Assembly (NCBI GenBank): GCA_008000375.1
Contig: SMOI01000204.1
Location: 1-59,302, forward strand
Origin: Poteriospumella lacustris
Taxonomy: Eukaryota > Sar > Chrysophyceae > Chromulinales > Dinobryaceae
Reading direction: 5' to 3'
Length of the DNA stretch: 59,302 nucleotides
Shown: piece after piece, positions 13,056 through 22,986 of the stretch
How positions within the stretch are numbered: the first letter of the stretch is position 1
How the letters are laid out: each line of letters begins with the position of its first letter
Position numbers and translations under genes: made by a program
The notes under the pieces: model-generated
Seen by the model: only the letters and a program-made list of their open reading frames with translations
What the model was told of the DNA's origin: nothing
Databases searched by the model: none

Positions 13056-13495
13056 TTATTGCTTTTGTGCTTTAGTTGCAGGCGCGTCAGAGTCATCCGC
13101 AGCTTTTCGCTTTCCAGTCACAGGTTTCTCATCCTCTTCCTCCTCATCTCCTTCCTCTTCTTCATCATACTCTTCGTCATCGTCATCGTCCCCTTCCTCT
13201 TCATCTTCATCACCTTCCTCATCTCCTTCGAAATCATCCTCGTCTTCATCATCCTCGTCGCCTCCCTCGAAGTCTTCGTCTTCATCCTCGCCTTCCGGGT
13301 TCTGCAAAGCGACGACGGAGAATGAATTGAATGAAGTAAAACAACATCGTGAAGATCATAACGTACATATTCACCAGTCATCAATTGAAGCATGGTAGGT
13401 CCTGCATTTTCTTCTTCTTCCTCTTCTTCTTCCTCTTCTTCTTCCTCTTCAGGAAGCTCCTGTTCCTTTTCTTCCTTCTTACTATCCTTCGGCAT
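13056..13495 (-). CDS. Prothymosin-like highly acidic nuclear protein
   Basis: Two exons (13367-13495, 13056-13301; 65-bp intron ending TTTGCAG) encode 124 residues. After a lysine-rich start (MPKDSKKEEKEQ) the protein is an almost unbroken Glu/Asp polyanion. It ends with a basic, KR-containing tail (TGKRKAAD...TKAQKQ) that looks like a nuclear localisation signal. This composition and tail resemble prothymosin-alpha or other acidic histone-binding chaperones. Low-complexity acidic proteins are hard to assign, and a ribosome-biogenesis or CHZ1-like role is equally possible. It converges with the Dot1-like gene, with only 124 bp between stops. Clean splice sites and a proper start support a real gene. 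Confidence 0.6.
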
Positions 13496-14158
13496 ATTCG
13501 CGGCTATTCAAAGAACGACTATATATCCGTCGGGATTATACTCTGACTTGGCGACTGCGCTTCGTTACCCCCCTGTAGAATGACCTGTATGAAGATCTTA
13601 TCTCTTGTTGTTCCGTCTGCTGTGCGGTCCTCCGCCGGTTGTTCTCAAGTTTTGGCGACAGTTACGATTTGGCGACGTGTCGTGCCACAGAGCCCGGCCA
13701 AACAAACGTCTTATTTAGCGTTAGAAGTGGTATGGCTGTAGTGATATGAACTTGCTGATTGATTGATGGGAAAGCGAATGTTTAATGCCCAACTAACGTT
13801 CGATAATGGTCAGCATCTGCGTAGTTTTACTTATACATAATCGTAATGTATGTAATAGTGCATATGGATCGGTTTTGTCATGATTTCTAAGCATCTAAAG
13901 CAAAGGTACCGATACCAATACATTACACTGTATGAGATGCCAGCATGATGAAGAGTTAAACAAACTATCTGTTCTTGAACTATTTCCTATTATACGATTC
14001 TATTGACAAAGCGCTGTACGCTAAACTGAAAGACTAATGCAAACAAGGCGACGTATTGATGGCTTCGATGATGTCTGTCAATGCGATCATTGTCCAAGCA
14101 TGCAGCATTCATCAGTTACGAATGCTTACACAACTGTTATACAATGTTGTGCAATCAT
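13496..14158. other. Intergenic region, no gene seen
   Basis: 663 bp of AT-rich sequence with frequent stops in all frames. It contains the promoter of the acidic-protein gene (right-hand start) and the 3' flank of the next minus-strand gene. No repeat or RNA gene was recognised. Confidence 0.5.
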
Positions 14159-14857
14159 TTAATCATCATCGACCCGATTTCGGTTTAACTCTTTGCTGGC
14201 ACCCGCATGACTCTTTGCTATCGACGATGCAAACTTCCTCGCATCCGCCCGAACATTGAATTCGAATTCAATAGATATAACAGGAATCCTCCAAATTGGC
14301 AGAGAATCCAATGATTTGTCCAAAACCTCCACATTTACTTCACAATCATCAGTGATGTTCACAACAGATGAGTAGCGCCCAGCCATCTCCTTCATGTCGG
14401 ATGCAATTGACGACAATAGAGACACTCTCAATGGTGAGAAATCAACCAAAACTTTGTCATGGATTGTCCCAGCCCCAATACCCCGCATCAAGCTGATGCA
14501 AGGGATAGCAACTGAGTCGCAGTAATTGCGAAAAGAGTTCAATAGAGGGCTGTCACCCCTCTCTCTTCTCCAGCCGGTCCCGTCAAGAACAACAAACCGC
14601 CTCCTCTTGGCTAACTCCCATTCATCTCTTTCGAAAGCATTCAGGCGATGCGGTACACTTCTAGACCCAGTACCTCTCCTCCGCGCCCGTTCACCTTTCG
14701 ATATCCTTTCGACGTCATCCAATGTCGGGCGAATCCCCGCTTTTATGCAGATCGTGCTTGAATAGCATCTCGTTGCTTTGATTGAGACTGAACGTAACGA
14801 AAATGTGATGGAATACATCAGAGATAGAATGACGAAAGAAAAACAAAAGGCCACCAC
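14159..14857 (-). CDS. Unrecognised protein with N-terminal signal/transit-like segment
   Basis: A 232-residue single exon. The first ~20 residues (VAFCFSFVILSLMYSITFS) are hydrophobic and look like a signal peptide; a second Met at residue 14 could also start it. A basic, conserved-looking core follows: RPTLDDVERISKG, then GTGSRSVPHRLNAFERDEW, then RRFVVLDGTGWRRERG, LLNSFRNYCDSVAIPC and VLVDFSPLR. The repeated Gly-Thr-Gly blocks and evenly spaced Arg residues suggest a folded nucleic-acid- or phosphate-binding domain, but I cannot name the family. The segment feels like a lineage-restricted algal or protist protein, and the leader could then be an ER or plastid signal. No intron seen. It is divergent from the EF-hand gene, 381 bp away. 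Confidence 0.6.
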   Translation of the reverse strand: MVAFCFSFVILSLMYSITFSLRSVSIKATRCYSSTICIKAGIRPTLDDVERISKGERARRRGTGSRSVPHRLNAFERDEWELAKRRRFVVLDGTGWRRERGDSPLLNSFRNYCDSVAIPCISLMRGIGAGTIHDKVLVDFSPLRVSLLSSIASDMKEMAGRYSSVVNITDDCEVNVEVLDKSLDSLPIWRIPVISIEFEFNVRADARKFASSIAKSHAGASKELNRNRVDDD

Positions 14858-15238
14858 CGTTCTTTTTAGTGCTGGCCAGGAACAGCAGGATTATGTCGAC
14901 GAAGAATAAGAGTATCTTTAAGAAACTCAATGATAAATGTGCCTGATCTCTCAAGCCTGTAACTTCTGGACTGTTTGTGCCGGTTCTGGTGGTCTATCTG
15001 ATACTAAATTCTGACTTCTATCGAACGACTCGAAGTGGTTCCATCTCGAACACGTCACTCGTGGGCGTTTCAAAAGTCGCAGCGCCAGAGGGAGACGATT
15101 TTCGCACGACGACGACGACGTTCTTACCGTTTCAAACGTCGCGTTTCCCAATCTGCTTTGAATACCAGGCAGATTGATGATAGTTCGCCATCTGATTCAC
15201 ATTTCATTGTTCCTAATTCCAAATTCAACGCAGTATAA
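14858..15238. promoter_or_regulatory. Divergent promoter region
   Basis: 381 bp between the unrecognised secretory-type gene (minus) and the EF-hand/ankyrin gene (plus). It contains a short ACG triplet run at 15107-15121 (gcacgacgacgacgacg). No other structure was recognised. Confidence 0.35.
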
Positions 15239-17305
15239 ATGGGGGATGAGAGCAGTTGGTCGAGCTGGAGCTCGAAAATTGACGAATGGGTCGAAAAATT
15301 CCTCGCAAATCCAAAAAATCTGGCGACGGAGACAGAACTACGAGAACAATCTCGTGTCGCCATTTCATACTTCACACAATCGGACTTAAATAAAAGCAAC
15401 ACACTGTCGTTCGATGAATTGAAGCGTCTATGTGACGAAATGGGCTTACCTATTGACAATGAAGAAGAGGAAGCGATGAGACGGCTGGACACTGATGGTA
15501 GCGGCGAGCTTGACATGGAAGAATGGGCACAATGGTGGCTCAGTCGAATAAGTTTTCTTCCTAATCCTGCGAAGCAACAGGAAGCTATCGCACGGAATAC
15601 ATTTGACAAGTTCGACAAGGATAAAAGTGGATTCATCGACGCCGCCGAGTTGCGATCGCTCATCACCGCGTTGGGCGCTGACTTCTCTGACGAAGAGATC
15701 GCGGAAGCGATCAACGAGATTGATACTGATAGTAGTGGGGTGATTGAATCCGATGAATTCGTTATTTGGTGGACGAATCGTGCTCAAGCGAATCGCAACA
15801 ATGCCACCAGTTTGGTCACCTTGAAATTACGTAAACTCGCTGCCAAAGCCGCTCAGGTGTTTCATACGGACATCTTCAACGCATGTTGGCAAGGCGATGA
15901 AGCGCTTGTCAAGTCATTCCTTGAAAGCGAGCCAAGATTGGCCAAAGCTCATGACGATAGCGAATATGGGGAGTCCTGGACTCCTTTACAGTACGCATCG
16001 TATCAAGGTCATGCATCCATCGTGGAAAGATTGTTACAAGTCTCTGATTTGAATGTCAATGCTCCCAATAAGTTGGGCTTCACTGCCTTGTTTTATGCTG
16101 CTCAACGGGGTCACATCGGAATCTGTCAAATGCTCATGGAACGAGGTGCAGACCCGACGCTGTATGGAACACACGGTGACGAAGACAGTCTCTTTCTGTG
16201 TCCGTTGGATCATATCGTGGATTACAAAGAACTTCGAACAATATTTCAGCAACATAACAAATGCAAACCTCCTCCTGAGCTAGAAACATCCCAAATCGAA
16301 GTCTCCATCAACCTGCACCACTATCTGCAACTGACTGTCAGTCGTGACAACAAACGTCCTCTCTCGACTGTGCCTATCAAATACTTCAAAATCAAGTTGT
16401 CTGTTGATGAAATGGAGCACGCAGAGCTTGCGACAGAAATTGAAGAGTTTCCTGTTTGTGAAATGTTGCTTCCGGCTCCGAATCCGTCGAAGCAGCCTCA
16501 AGTGGCCACGACGCTCATCGATGCGAAGTTCCTGAAGTTTGTCAAGTACGCAGCCTATTTGAGCCGTCTGAATCACTTGGAACTGAGTGGAAACAAGAAA
16601 AAGGACGTCTTTCTTCTGTGGGAACAAGCGCGGAGGTATTACGACAACATTGACCCCGTATATCGCAACAAAGTGGCGCTGGAACGGAAATTCATGGAGG
16701 CGTTGGAACGTGGCAGTAGTGACAGCTCATCGTTGATACTCCGTCAAACCTTCAAAAGCTATCTAGCAGAGAGCGGCGGTGGCGGCAATGATGGTGGTAC
16801 ATCGGAGGGAGTCACCGTGACCATGGCGCTGTCCGTGGATCAGTTGGAAGAGGTGGTCAAGAACTTCGTCGGTGTGAACGAAGCTCATGCGATGGCGAAA
16901 GATACCGGTGGCAGTGGCGGTGGTGGCGGAGGAGGATCCGCGAAGGCGTCGTCGAGCAATCTGTCCAAGCCAGTGTCTCGAAGTGCCAGTGGCACTGTTG
17001 GTGCTGCTGCTGCTGCTCAAAAGCAAAGTACGTCGAATCTCGACCGCAGCGCACAGGCCAAAGCGTCCGCCTCGAGCGCCACCTTGGCGAGTGAGAAGAA
17101 GTCTGGCAGCGCTGGTGTGTTGGGGGATTCCAAAAATGTCAGCAGTGCGGCTTCATTGGCGAGTAATGCTACAAATCCAGCGGCCAAGACCCGTGCCGAA
17201 AAGACGGATTTGATCGCACAGCAACTGAACGTGCAGGTGGCCTTGGTGACGTCGCTACACACTGGCGATTATTCCAGTGCCATTGAGGTATCTCTCAAAA
17301 TATAA
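15239..17305 (+). CDS. EF-hand and ankyrin-repeat protein
   Basis: 688 residues if unspliced. Four EF-hand loops are visible: DLNKSNTLSFDE (49-60), DTDGSGELDMEE (84-95), DKDKSGFIDAAE (126-137) and DTDSSGVIESDE (162-173). The last three have near-ideal calcium ligands. Ankyrin-type repeats follow at about 205-310 (e.g. TALFYAAQRGHIGICQMLM). Beyond ~500 the protein is Gly/Ser/Ala-rich linker. It is probably a cytosolic calcium-responsive adaptor; partners are not readable. The last codons GTATCTCTC look like a splice donor: splicing 17287 to 17356 removes 68 bp, matching local introns, and would end the protein ..ESSMPDVCK at 17382. I think that version is at least as likely. Confidence 0.82.
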   Translation: MGDESSWSSWSSKIDEWVEKFLANPKNLATETELREQSRVAISYFTQSDLNKSNTLSFDELKRLCDEMGLPIDNEEEEAMRRLDTDGSGELDMEEWAQWWLSRISFLPNPAKQQEAIARNTFDKFDKDKSGFIDAAELRSLITALGADFSDEEIAEAINEIDTDSSGVIESDEFVIWWTNRAQANRNNATSLVTLKLRKLAAKAAQVFHTDIFNACWQGDEALVKSFLESEPRLAKAHDDSEYGESWTPLQYASYQGHASIVERLLQVSDLNVNAPNKLGFTALFYAAQRGHIGICQMLMERGADPTLYGTHGDEDSLFLCPLDHIVDYKELRTIFQQHNKCKPPPELETSQIEVSINLHHYLQLTVSRDNKRPLSTVPIKYFKIKLSVDEMEHAELATEIEEFPVCEMLLPAPNPSKQPQVATTLIDAKFLKFVKYAAYLSRLNHLELSGNKKKDVFLLWEQARRYYDNIDPVYRNKVALERKFMEALERGSSDSSSLILRQTFKSYLAESGGGGNDGGTSEGVTVTMALSVDQLEEVVKNFVGVNEAHAMAKDTGGSGGGGGGGSAKASSSNLSKPVSRSASGTVGAAAAAQKQSTSNLDRSAQAKASASSATLASEKKSGSAGVLGDSKNVSSAASLASNATNPAAKTRAEKTDLIAQQLNVQVALVTSLHTGDYSSAIEVSLKI

Positions 17306-17824
17306 GACGGTTGGCGATGGATGTTGCGGGTGGGGGTTGGGCTATTCGATTATAGTCCTCGATGCCCGATGTTTGTAAGTAAGAAAGTACACCACAGAAT
17401 CACAGACGACCGCGTGTACGAGTTGCATCGATCGATTCGTTAGACAAAAACGACACACGAAAACAAACGCATCGATTTTGCGTTAACGTCGAAGACATAT
17501 ACGGTCGATTGCACCGGATCAAGACTTCATATACCTGGAGATTTCTTTGCAATTTGATTTTACGGCTGACGAGAGAACAGAGAACAAAATTATAGTGTCA
17601 CAGGGTGTACAATATTTCGCACCGTTCGGCGCAAAATGTAGTCAAAAGTAGCTGCTTTATGGGCACAAATGGCTGCCACCTGAACACTATAATCTGGAAA
17701 AACTCGATTGAATGCGATATTGATATCACTTCAGAAATACTACTGAATAGCGTCCAGGTTGTGTCCTCGTAGCAGAGGGAATTGCGTCTTGTTGGTGTAA
17801 TTCAGAGACTGAGAAAGTGTGGTC
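17306..17824. other. Intergenic region between two plus-strand genes
   Basis: About 440-520 bp without credible coding sequence. It has one ATCGATCG palindrome (17427-17434) and a weak stem AACGCA/TGCGTT around 17466-17484. It presumably contains the 3' UTR of the EF-hand gene (or its short last exon, 17356-17382) and the promoter of the JmjC gene. Confidence 0.4.
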
Positions 17825-19633
17825 ATGAAGAAGCGAGGACGAAGTGCCCAGCAATCCACCAGCAACATTGGTGACATATCACGATCAATCAACCATCATC
17901 GCAAACGGACTGAAACCAATGGTGGCAGCTATCGAGCTGTAGTACTCATTGCATTGGGACTTCTTGTATGTGCTGGCTTGGTTCTTTGGGGTCAACACAA
18001 GGAAGACGATGCTCAACAGCCCAGTGACAGTACTCCACATCCCATCGACCACTCGGTACCAGACATTTTCACTGACACTGACTATGAGTTGGCCTTGAAA
18101 AAGAAACTGGCTTCCCCCATCCAACCAGGATGGTTTAAATCGACATCCGCAGCAGTTGTCAAAGTCGAACCCGTGACCAGCGTGCAGAATGTCACCACTT
18201 TCATCAAAGAGCTGTCGTCCTTTTCGTGGCCAACCATAAGCAATATTCGAAACCTTCAAAATGATCTACCAATCTTCAACTGGGATCTCACACAGTTTGC
18301 ATTGGACAATACAAATGAAAAGGAAGAAAACAACGAACAGTTTGTTCTCCCCGGTTGCCGATTGCAGTTGGAACCCGTGTTCGTTCTGGGCAGTGAACGC
18401 GACAAAGGTGGCATGGTGGGTTCGAAGCATGATCAACCTGTGATGTATGTCAACGTCACGATGAAGGACTTCCTACGAGGTACATTTCGGGAAAAGCTGT
18501 ATTTGTATTGGACAGGGGAACTGGAATATCTGGAGAGTCACTTTGGCCTTCGAAGTACCACCACCACCGACAACAACGAGAACCATACGACGACATCGAG
18601 CATTTGGGAATCCTTTCACGTTGAAGAACCCAACCTGCAAATAGTCGACGACGATGTCAACGAAGAGAACGACACCGAGGGTATGTCCAAGGAGGATCGT
18701 CGCGTACGGCCCATGGTATGGCTGTCGCATCCCGGCGTCGTGGCCCAGACACATTACGACACACAGCACAACATCTTCCTTCAGGTACAGGGCTTCAAAC
18801 GTTTCCATTTGTTCCCACCTGCGACCGAGCTGTATGTCTATCCGAATATCCACCAGTCCTTCCGCCAAAGTCAGATTCATTTTGAACAGCCCCGAGCCAC
18901 CACCACCAACGACACCCACGACGACGTGTTCGACGCCGTTACTGACGACACCGTCGAAGCCATTGAGCTGACCCTGGGTCCCGGTGATATCTTGTATATC
19001 CCACCGTTTTGGCAGCACCGTGTGGAGTCGTTGACGCTGTCGTTGTCGTTGTCGATCTTGTCGCCGTCGGAAGTGGAAGCGGCCATCGCCGAGCTGTTTT
19101 GGCTTCAGGTTCCCTTTGGCGGAGATTTACAACAGCACCGTAGCATGCGCATTCGTGCAGTGATCGCGTATATGGAATCCATTTTCCGCCTGTTGCAAAG
19201 CGATTTCAGTGGCGAAGCCACGGAGATGGCCGGTAACTCGGCAGCGGAGACAACGATCGGTGCGTTGCTCTGCCATCGCTTTGCGCAATCGCTGTATCGC
19301 AGCCGATTCGCTCCGCTCTTGAGGACCGTGAACGTTGCCGCCGCCAACAACAGCACACCGAATTTGTGTCCTCTCCGTAGAGAGGATAGACCGAAGGACG
19401 ACGACCATGCGGGTGCGGAGCAACGAACCGCCCAGTTGGACGCTGAAGAACAGGTCCTCAGCGATGCGCGTGGTAACTTCGAAGAAGCAGCCCGCCATTT
19501 CGTGGACACGTTGCAACAACTCCAAACCGATGATGGTATCAAACGAACTTTCCTGCGCGACTATTTAGAGCATTTGGTACGGTGGGCGGTCGGGCCACAG
19601 CTGACGGGTGAAGTCTTGCATCGTTGCTTTTGA
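17825..19633 (+). CDS. Membrane-anchored JmjC/cupin-like protein
   Basis: 602 residues, one exon, starting at the ATG before MKKRGRSAQQ. A basic cytosolic tail is followed by one hydrophobic segment (about residues 38-56, VVLIALGLLVCAGLVLW), so it is a type II membrane protein. The luminal part carries a cupin_8/JmjC fold: the HxD pair is HYD (H310, D312) and the distal histidine is in FWQHRVESL (H398), preceded by LGPGDILYIPP. These are the Fe(II) ligands of 2-oxoglutarate-dependent hydroxylases. In the family, cupin_8 members hydroxylate proteins, and the membrane anchor suggests action in the secretory pathway rather than on chromatin. The C-terminal 200 residues are helical and unassigned. 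It converges with the next gene, 123 bp away. Confidence 0.8.
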   Translation: MKKRGRSAQQSTSNIGDISRSINHHRKRTETNGGSYRAVVLIALGLLVCAGLVLWGQHKEDDAQQPSDSTPHPIDHSVPDIFTDTDYELALKKKLASPIQPGWFKSTSAAVVKVEPVTSVQNVTTFIKELSSFSWPTISNIRNLQNDLPIFNWDLTQFALDNTNEKEENNEQFVLPGCRLQLEPVFVLGSERDKGGMVGSKHDQPVMYVNVTMKDFLRGTFREKLYLYWTGELEYLESHFGLRSTTTTDNNENHTTTSSIWESFHVEEPNLQIVDDDVNEENDTEGMSKEDRRVRPMVWLSHPGVVAQTHYDTQHNIFLQVQGFKRFHLFPPATELYVYPNIHQSFRQSQIHFEQPRATTTNDTHDDVFDAVTDDTVEAIELTLGPGDILYIPPFWQHRVESLTLSLSLSILSPSEVEAAIAELFWLQVPFGGDLQQHRSMRIRAVIAYMESIFRLLQSDFSGEATEMAGNSAAETTIGALLCHRFAQSLYRSRFAPLLRTVNVAAANNSTPNLCPLRREDRPKDDDHAGAEQRTAQLDAEEQVLSDARGNFEEAARHFVDTLQQLQTDDGIKRTFLRDYLEHLVRWAVGPQLTGEVLHRCF

Positions 19634-19756
19634 TAAACGCGGACCGTTGAATCATTATGGGGGATTTTGTCACCTTCGCCGGCGTTCGTTACGTGTGATA
19701 GACTAGCTAACTGTACAGACCTATTTTATTTACATATCCAACCTCTCAGTGCTCGG

Positions 19757-21156
19757 TCAGGAGAGCGATGCTGACGCCGATGCTGACGACGGCGTAGGGA
19801 CGCGAGGAGCCGTCGGCGTGCGCAGTCTATCACGAGTCTGTGAAGAAGCCACACCGGATACGCTACCTCCTCCCACAATACCGCTGCCGCGACTGTTGGG
19901 CTTCGATGTGAAGCTGCCTCGCTTCAGACCATTCGTCGTCCCACCGTCTGCCACGGACGCTTTCCCACCGGGTGGACCAGTGCCGGCTTTGTTGTTCACA
20001 AACATCGGCGGTAACCGTTTCCTGGACGGATCGTTTCGCACCAATCCAATGCCCTGTACATAAGGAAGAGAAGAATGAACAACAAGGACAATAGAACAGA
20101 ACATGGCCAAGCGTCACATACCCAGACGGGGCTGGTTTCGTCCCATTCCAAACAAAAGTTCAACTCGTCTAACGACACGTCAACGGCTCCTAACCCGGTG
20201 GACATCGACACAACTCGTTGAGGAGAGGAATTGTGTCCCATGATGCGGTGTCCACGTTTGCTTTGTTGCGCTCGTTCGTAATGATGATGTTGAGGCCCAC
20301 GACTGGTGTTGATACGCACACGGTATTCCACGCGCAACGGTAAACTGCGAGTGAAACTAGGCAGCAAATACATCGGAAGAGGTAATCTTCCCGCACAGGA
20401 AAGACCATCGCCGATATCAAAGGGACTCATTGGTTCGGTGCGAAAGCGAAGTTTGGCGTACAGCCGCTGTGTCTTCATGTTGAGGCCCAGACGCAGCTTG
20501 ATCATCGCCGAGTTCTGCTCGCCTAAACCGAAGTTAAATAACCAGGATTTCGCCCATCCCAGCTCAGATCCACGTAAACTAAATCGTCCTCGCAACCAAG
20601 CATCTTCGATTTGGCAATAGGATCGCCATTGAGAAATATCCGTGAGGTAATCCAACCCCAACGTGATCGATGCCCCCAGGAGCCTTAATTGCTGCTTTAG
20701 CTTGAAATTAATGAGCGGATCGCATCGAAAGTTGACCTATTTATAAGGCTAAATGAGCATAGGATCGTCAAGCAAGAACGGTTGGGAAAGGCTCTGTACC
20801 TGGGGCAGTTGACGCATCCATGCTGGTCGGTTATCTTTGACGTCTTTGCTTGGCTTGGGTGGAGGCACCCTTCTCACCAACGCACCATTTACGGGTGGAG
20901 AAAATCTACCTCCTTGTCCAGAAACTAGAGCATCCTACGAATCAAAGCAAGCCTTGTTGTTAGAGGGCGAAGAAGGAGAACCTTGTAGCGGAAGACCTAT
21001 CACCTTCGTCAAGAAGTATTTGTCCATGTCGGCATTAACGTCGCTTCTTCCCATGGTATATGGTGACGACATGATTGAAGCCAAATGAGCTGAATGGGTT
21101 ATGGAGGCACTGAACTGCAACCAGCATGCAGACAGAGCAAGAAAAAAGAGAATCAT
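19757..21156 (-). CDS. Unrecognised four-exon protein with signal peptide
   Basis: Four exons (21004-21156, 20800-20934, 20122-20736, 19757-20053) with introns of 69, 63 and 68 bp, all phase 0, give 399 residues. Each join has a GT-AG pair and restores an open frame, including one that removes an in-frame stop. The leader MILFFLALSACWLQFSAS looks like a signal peptide; a later ATG (21069, MSSPYTMGRS) would give a version without it. The middle is rich in alternating hydrophobic/charged strands, such as AMIKLRLGLNMKTQRLYAKL, FDIGDGLSCAG, PLRVEYRVRI and LDELNFCLEW. This suggests a beta-rich fold, perhaps a lipid-binding or barrel-like domain. The tail is Ser/Gly/Pro-rich. I do not recognise the family. 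Given the leader, an ER or plastid location is plausible. Confidence 0.72.
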
Positions 21157-21633
21157 GACTAAGAAAACAGATTACGAATTGCTCATTTCCCTTTGGGACT
21201 TATCGCTGCCAATTCAAAATTTGAGATTCAATAAGCCAGGTGAGGCAAAATCAGACTAATGAAGAAGGTCAGAAATCGTAATGACGGTTCTCTTGACAAC
21301 TCTGGACTCCCGTCAACGAATCTGAAAAAGAGGTTTGGCCCAATGAGATTTTTGAAACGACCGACGAGTCACCCAGTTGGAAAAGGGATCTGGAACAACT
21401 GGGTTTTGTGCACTCCGCTGCAATTTCCACCGCCGCCGTCGTCGTCGTGTCGTCATCGTCTCTCTGGACGTGGCTCTCTTCGCCAATCGAATCGTCTCTA
21501 TCCCAAACGCGATACAATGCAGCAGCACAATATCTGTGGACAGCGTAATCCAGGGTTGACATTTGCGAATCACCGAAGAAGCGCTCTCTTCGGTGTTTGA
21601 GGGTTAGGATTATTCGGTATCGAGGAAATCATC
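21157..21633. promoter_or_regulatory. Divergent promoter region
   Basis: 477 bp between the four-exon minus-strand gene and the cysteine synthase gene. Short open frames occur here on both strands (e.g. 21259-21600), but they lack coding character and have no supporting splice pattern, so I treat the interval as regulatory. Confidence 0.4.
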
Positions 21634-22986
21634 ATGGACGGAACCTCGAATAAACATTCAACCGGGGTTTTGATTGCGGCCGCAGTTCTTGCAGCCATTG
21701 CAGGGGGAGCTGCTGTGTATTCGCTTCGTTTTGTGCCTTCCATGCCGCAGACGAGGTTAGCCAATGAAAAGAGTGAAAAGGCCGATTCCCAAGTAAAGGA
21801 GAAGCGCGACAAAACAGCGTATGACCAACTGGTGGGAAATACGCCAATGATAAAGCTGGGCAATTTATCAAAGCTGTTGAAGAGACACATCTATCTGAAA
21901 ATAGAATCGGCCAATCCCAGCGGATCCGGCAAAGATAGAGCTGTGCAGGCGATGCTGGACGACTTCGAATCGCAGGGTCTACTGAAGCCTGGCATGCACG
22001 TGGTTGAAGGTAGCTCTGGAAGCACTGGCATTGCGCTGGCTTATCAATGCCGCGCAAGAGGCTATCGCTTGCACATTGTCATGCCCGACGACCAAGCTGA
22101 AGAAAAACGGAACTTGTTGCGCACTTTGGGGGCCACGGTCCACATCACCCAGAATTGTGCCATTTCCAACAAGGAACACTACGTCCACAAGGCTAAGAAA
22201 TTGGCAGAGGAACTTGGCGGAGTGTTTATCAACCAGTTCGAGAACTTAAGCAACATGCAGGTGCACTACAAGGTCACCGGGCCGGAGATCCTCCAGCAAA
22301 TCAAACGCCTCGTACGCAAAGATGCCTCTATTCAACAACAGAATCGTCGACGTGCCATCATTCAATCATCAAAGCATCAAAGCATTTCCGCTATGATGCA
22401 ACAACCGACAACGTTGCCATTGGACGCCTTTGTGATGAGTTCCGGTACCGGCGGTACCATCGCGGGCATTTCGACGTTCCTCAAGGAAGTATCACCCGAG
22501 ATTCAGGTCGTTCTCGCAGATCCTCACGGTTCTAGTCTATGTTCGAAGGTCAACTACAACGTCTGTTACACGAAACAACAAGCAGAGAGAACTCTGCGTC
22601 GCCACCGGTACGACAGTATCGTCGAGGGTGTGGGCCTCGATCGCGTCACCGCCAACTTCGACACGGCTCATATTGATTTGGCTTATCAGCTGCCCGATCA
22701 AGAACTGTTGGATTTGGCGCGATGGATCATGAAACATGAGGGATTGATGGTGGGGTCCTCTACAGCCTTGAATCTGGCGACAACGTTGCGTCACAGCCTC
22801 ACGCTGCCAGAGGACAGCGTCCTCGTGACGATGGGTTGTGACCAGGCGAGTCGACATCTGTCACGATTCTGGAACCCAGAATATGTGGGACGATATCAAC
22901 TGGTATGGCGCCCAGAGGATGAAATCAACCACTCCATCATCGAGCGCATCATGGCGGATCAACAAGCTCGCATGAAGTCTACGTAA
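21634..22986 (+). CDS. Membrane-anchored cysteine synthase-like PLP enzyme
   Basis: 450 residues, one exon. Residues 12-32 form a hydrophobic anchor (GVLIAAAVLAAIAGGAAVYSL). The rest is a fold-type II PLP enzyme: the Schiff-base lysine lies in NPSGSGKDRA (K100), the substrate/phosphate loop is EGSSGSTG (~126-132), and the glycine-rich PLP phosphate clamp is SSGTGGTIAG. The family (O-acetylserine sulfhydrylase and cystathionine beta-synthase) makes cysteine from O-acetylserine and sulfide or a related reaction. The anchor plus an insertion after IKRLVRKDAS resembles the outer-mitochondrial-membrane group of fungi (cys-12, YGR012W), whose activity is itself debated. No C-terminal CBS domain is present. 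The substrate is therefore inferred only. Confidence 0.85.
   Translation: MDGTSNKHSTGVLIAAAVLAAIAGGAAVYSLRFVPSMPQTRLANEKSEKADSQVKEKRDKTAYDQLVGNTPMIKLGNLSKLLKRHIYLKIESANPSGSGKDRAVQAMLDDFESQGLLKPGMHVVEGSSGSTGIALAYQCRARGYRLHIVMPDDQAEEKRNLLRTLGATVHITQNCAISNKEHYVHKAKKLAEELGGVFINQFENLSNMQVHYKVTGPEILQQIKRLVRKDASIQQQNRRRAIIQSSKHQSISAMMQQPTTLPLDAFVMSSGTGGTIAGISTFLKEVSPEIQVVLADPHGSSLCSKVNYNVCYTKQQAERTLRRHRYDSIVEGVGLDRVTANFDTAHIDLAYQLPDQELLDLARWIMKHEGLMVGSSTALNLATTLRHSLTLPEDSVLVTMGCDQASRHLSRFWNPEYVGRYQLVWRPEDEINHSIIERIMADQQARMKST

Noticed and set aside
21259-21600. 113-codon plus-strand frame upstream of the cysteine synthase gene
   Set aside because: Overlaps other-frame open stretches, lacks coding character and sits in the divergent promoter.
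21597-21612. GAGGGTTAGGATT resembling a telomere-type repeat; also TAACCC near 28753
   Set aside because: Single units, no tandem array, so no sign of an interstitial telomere tract.
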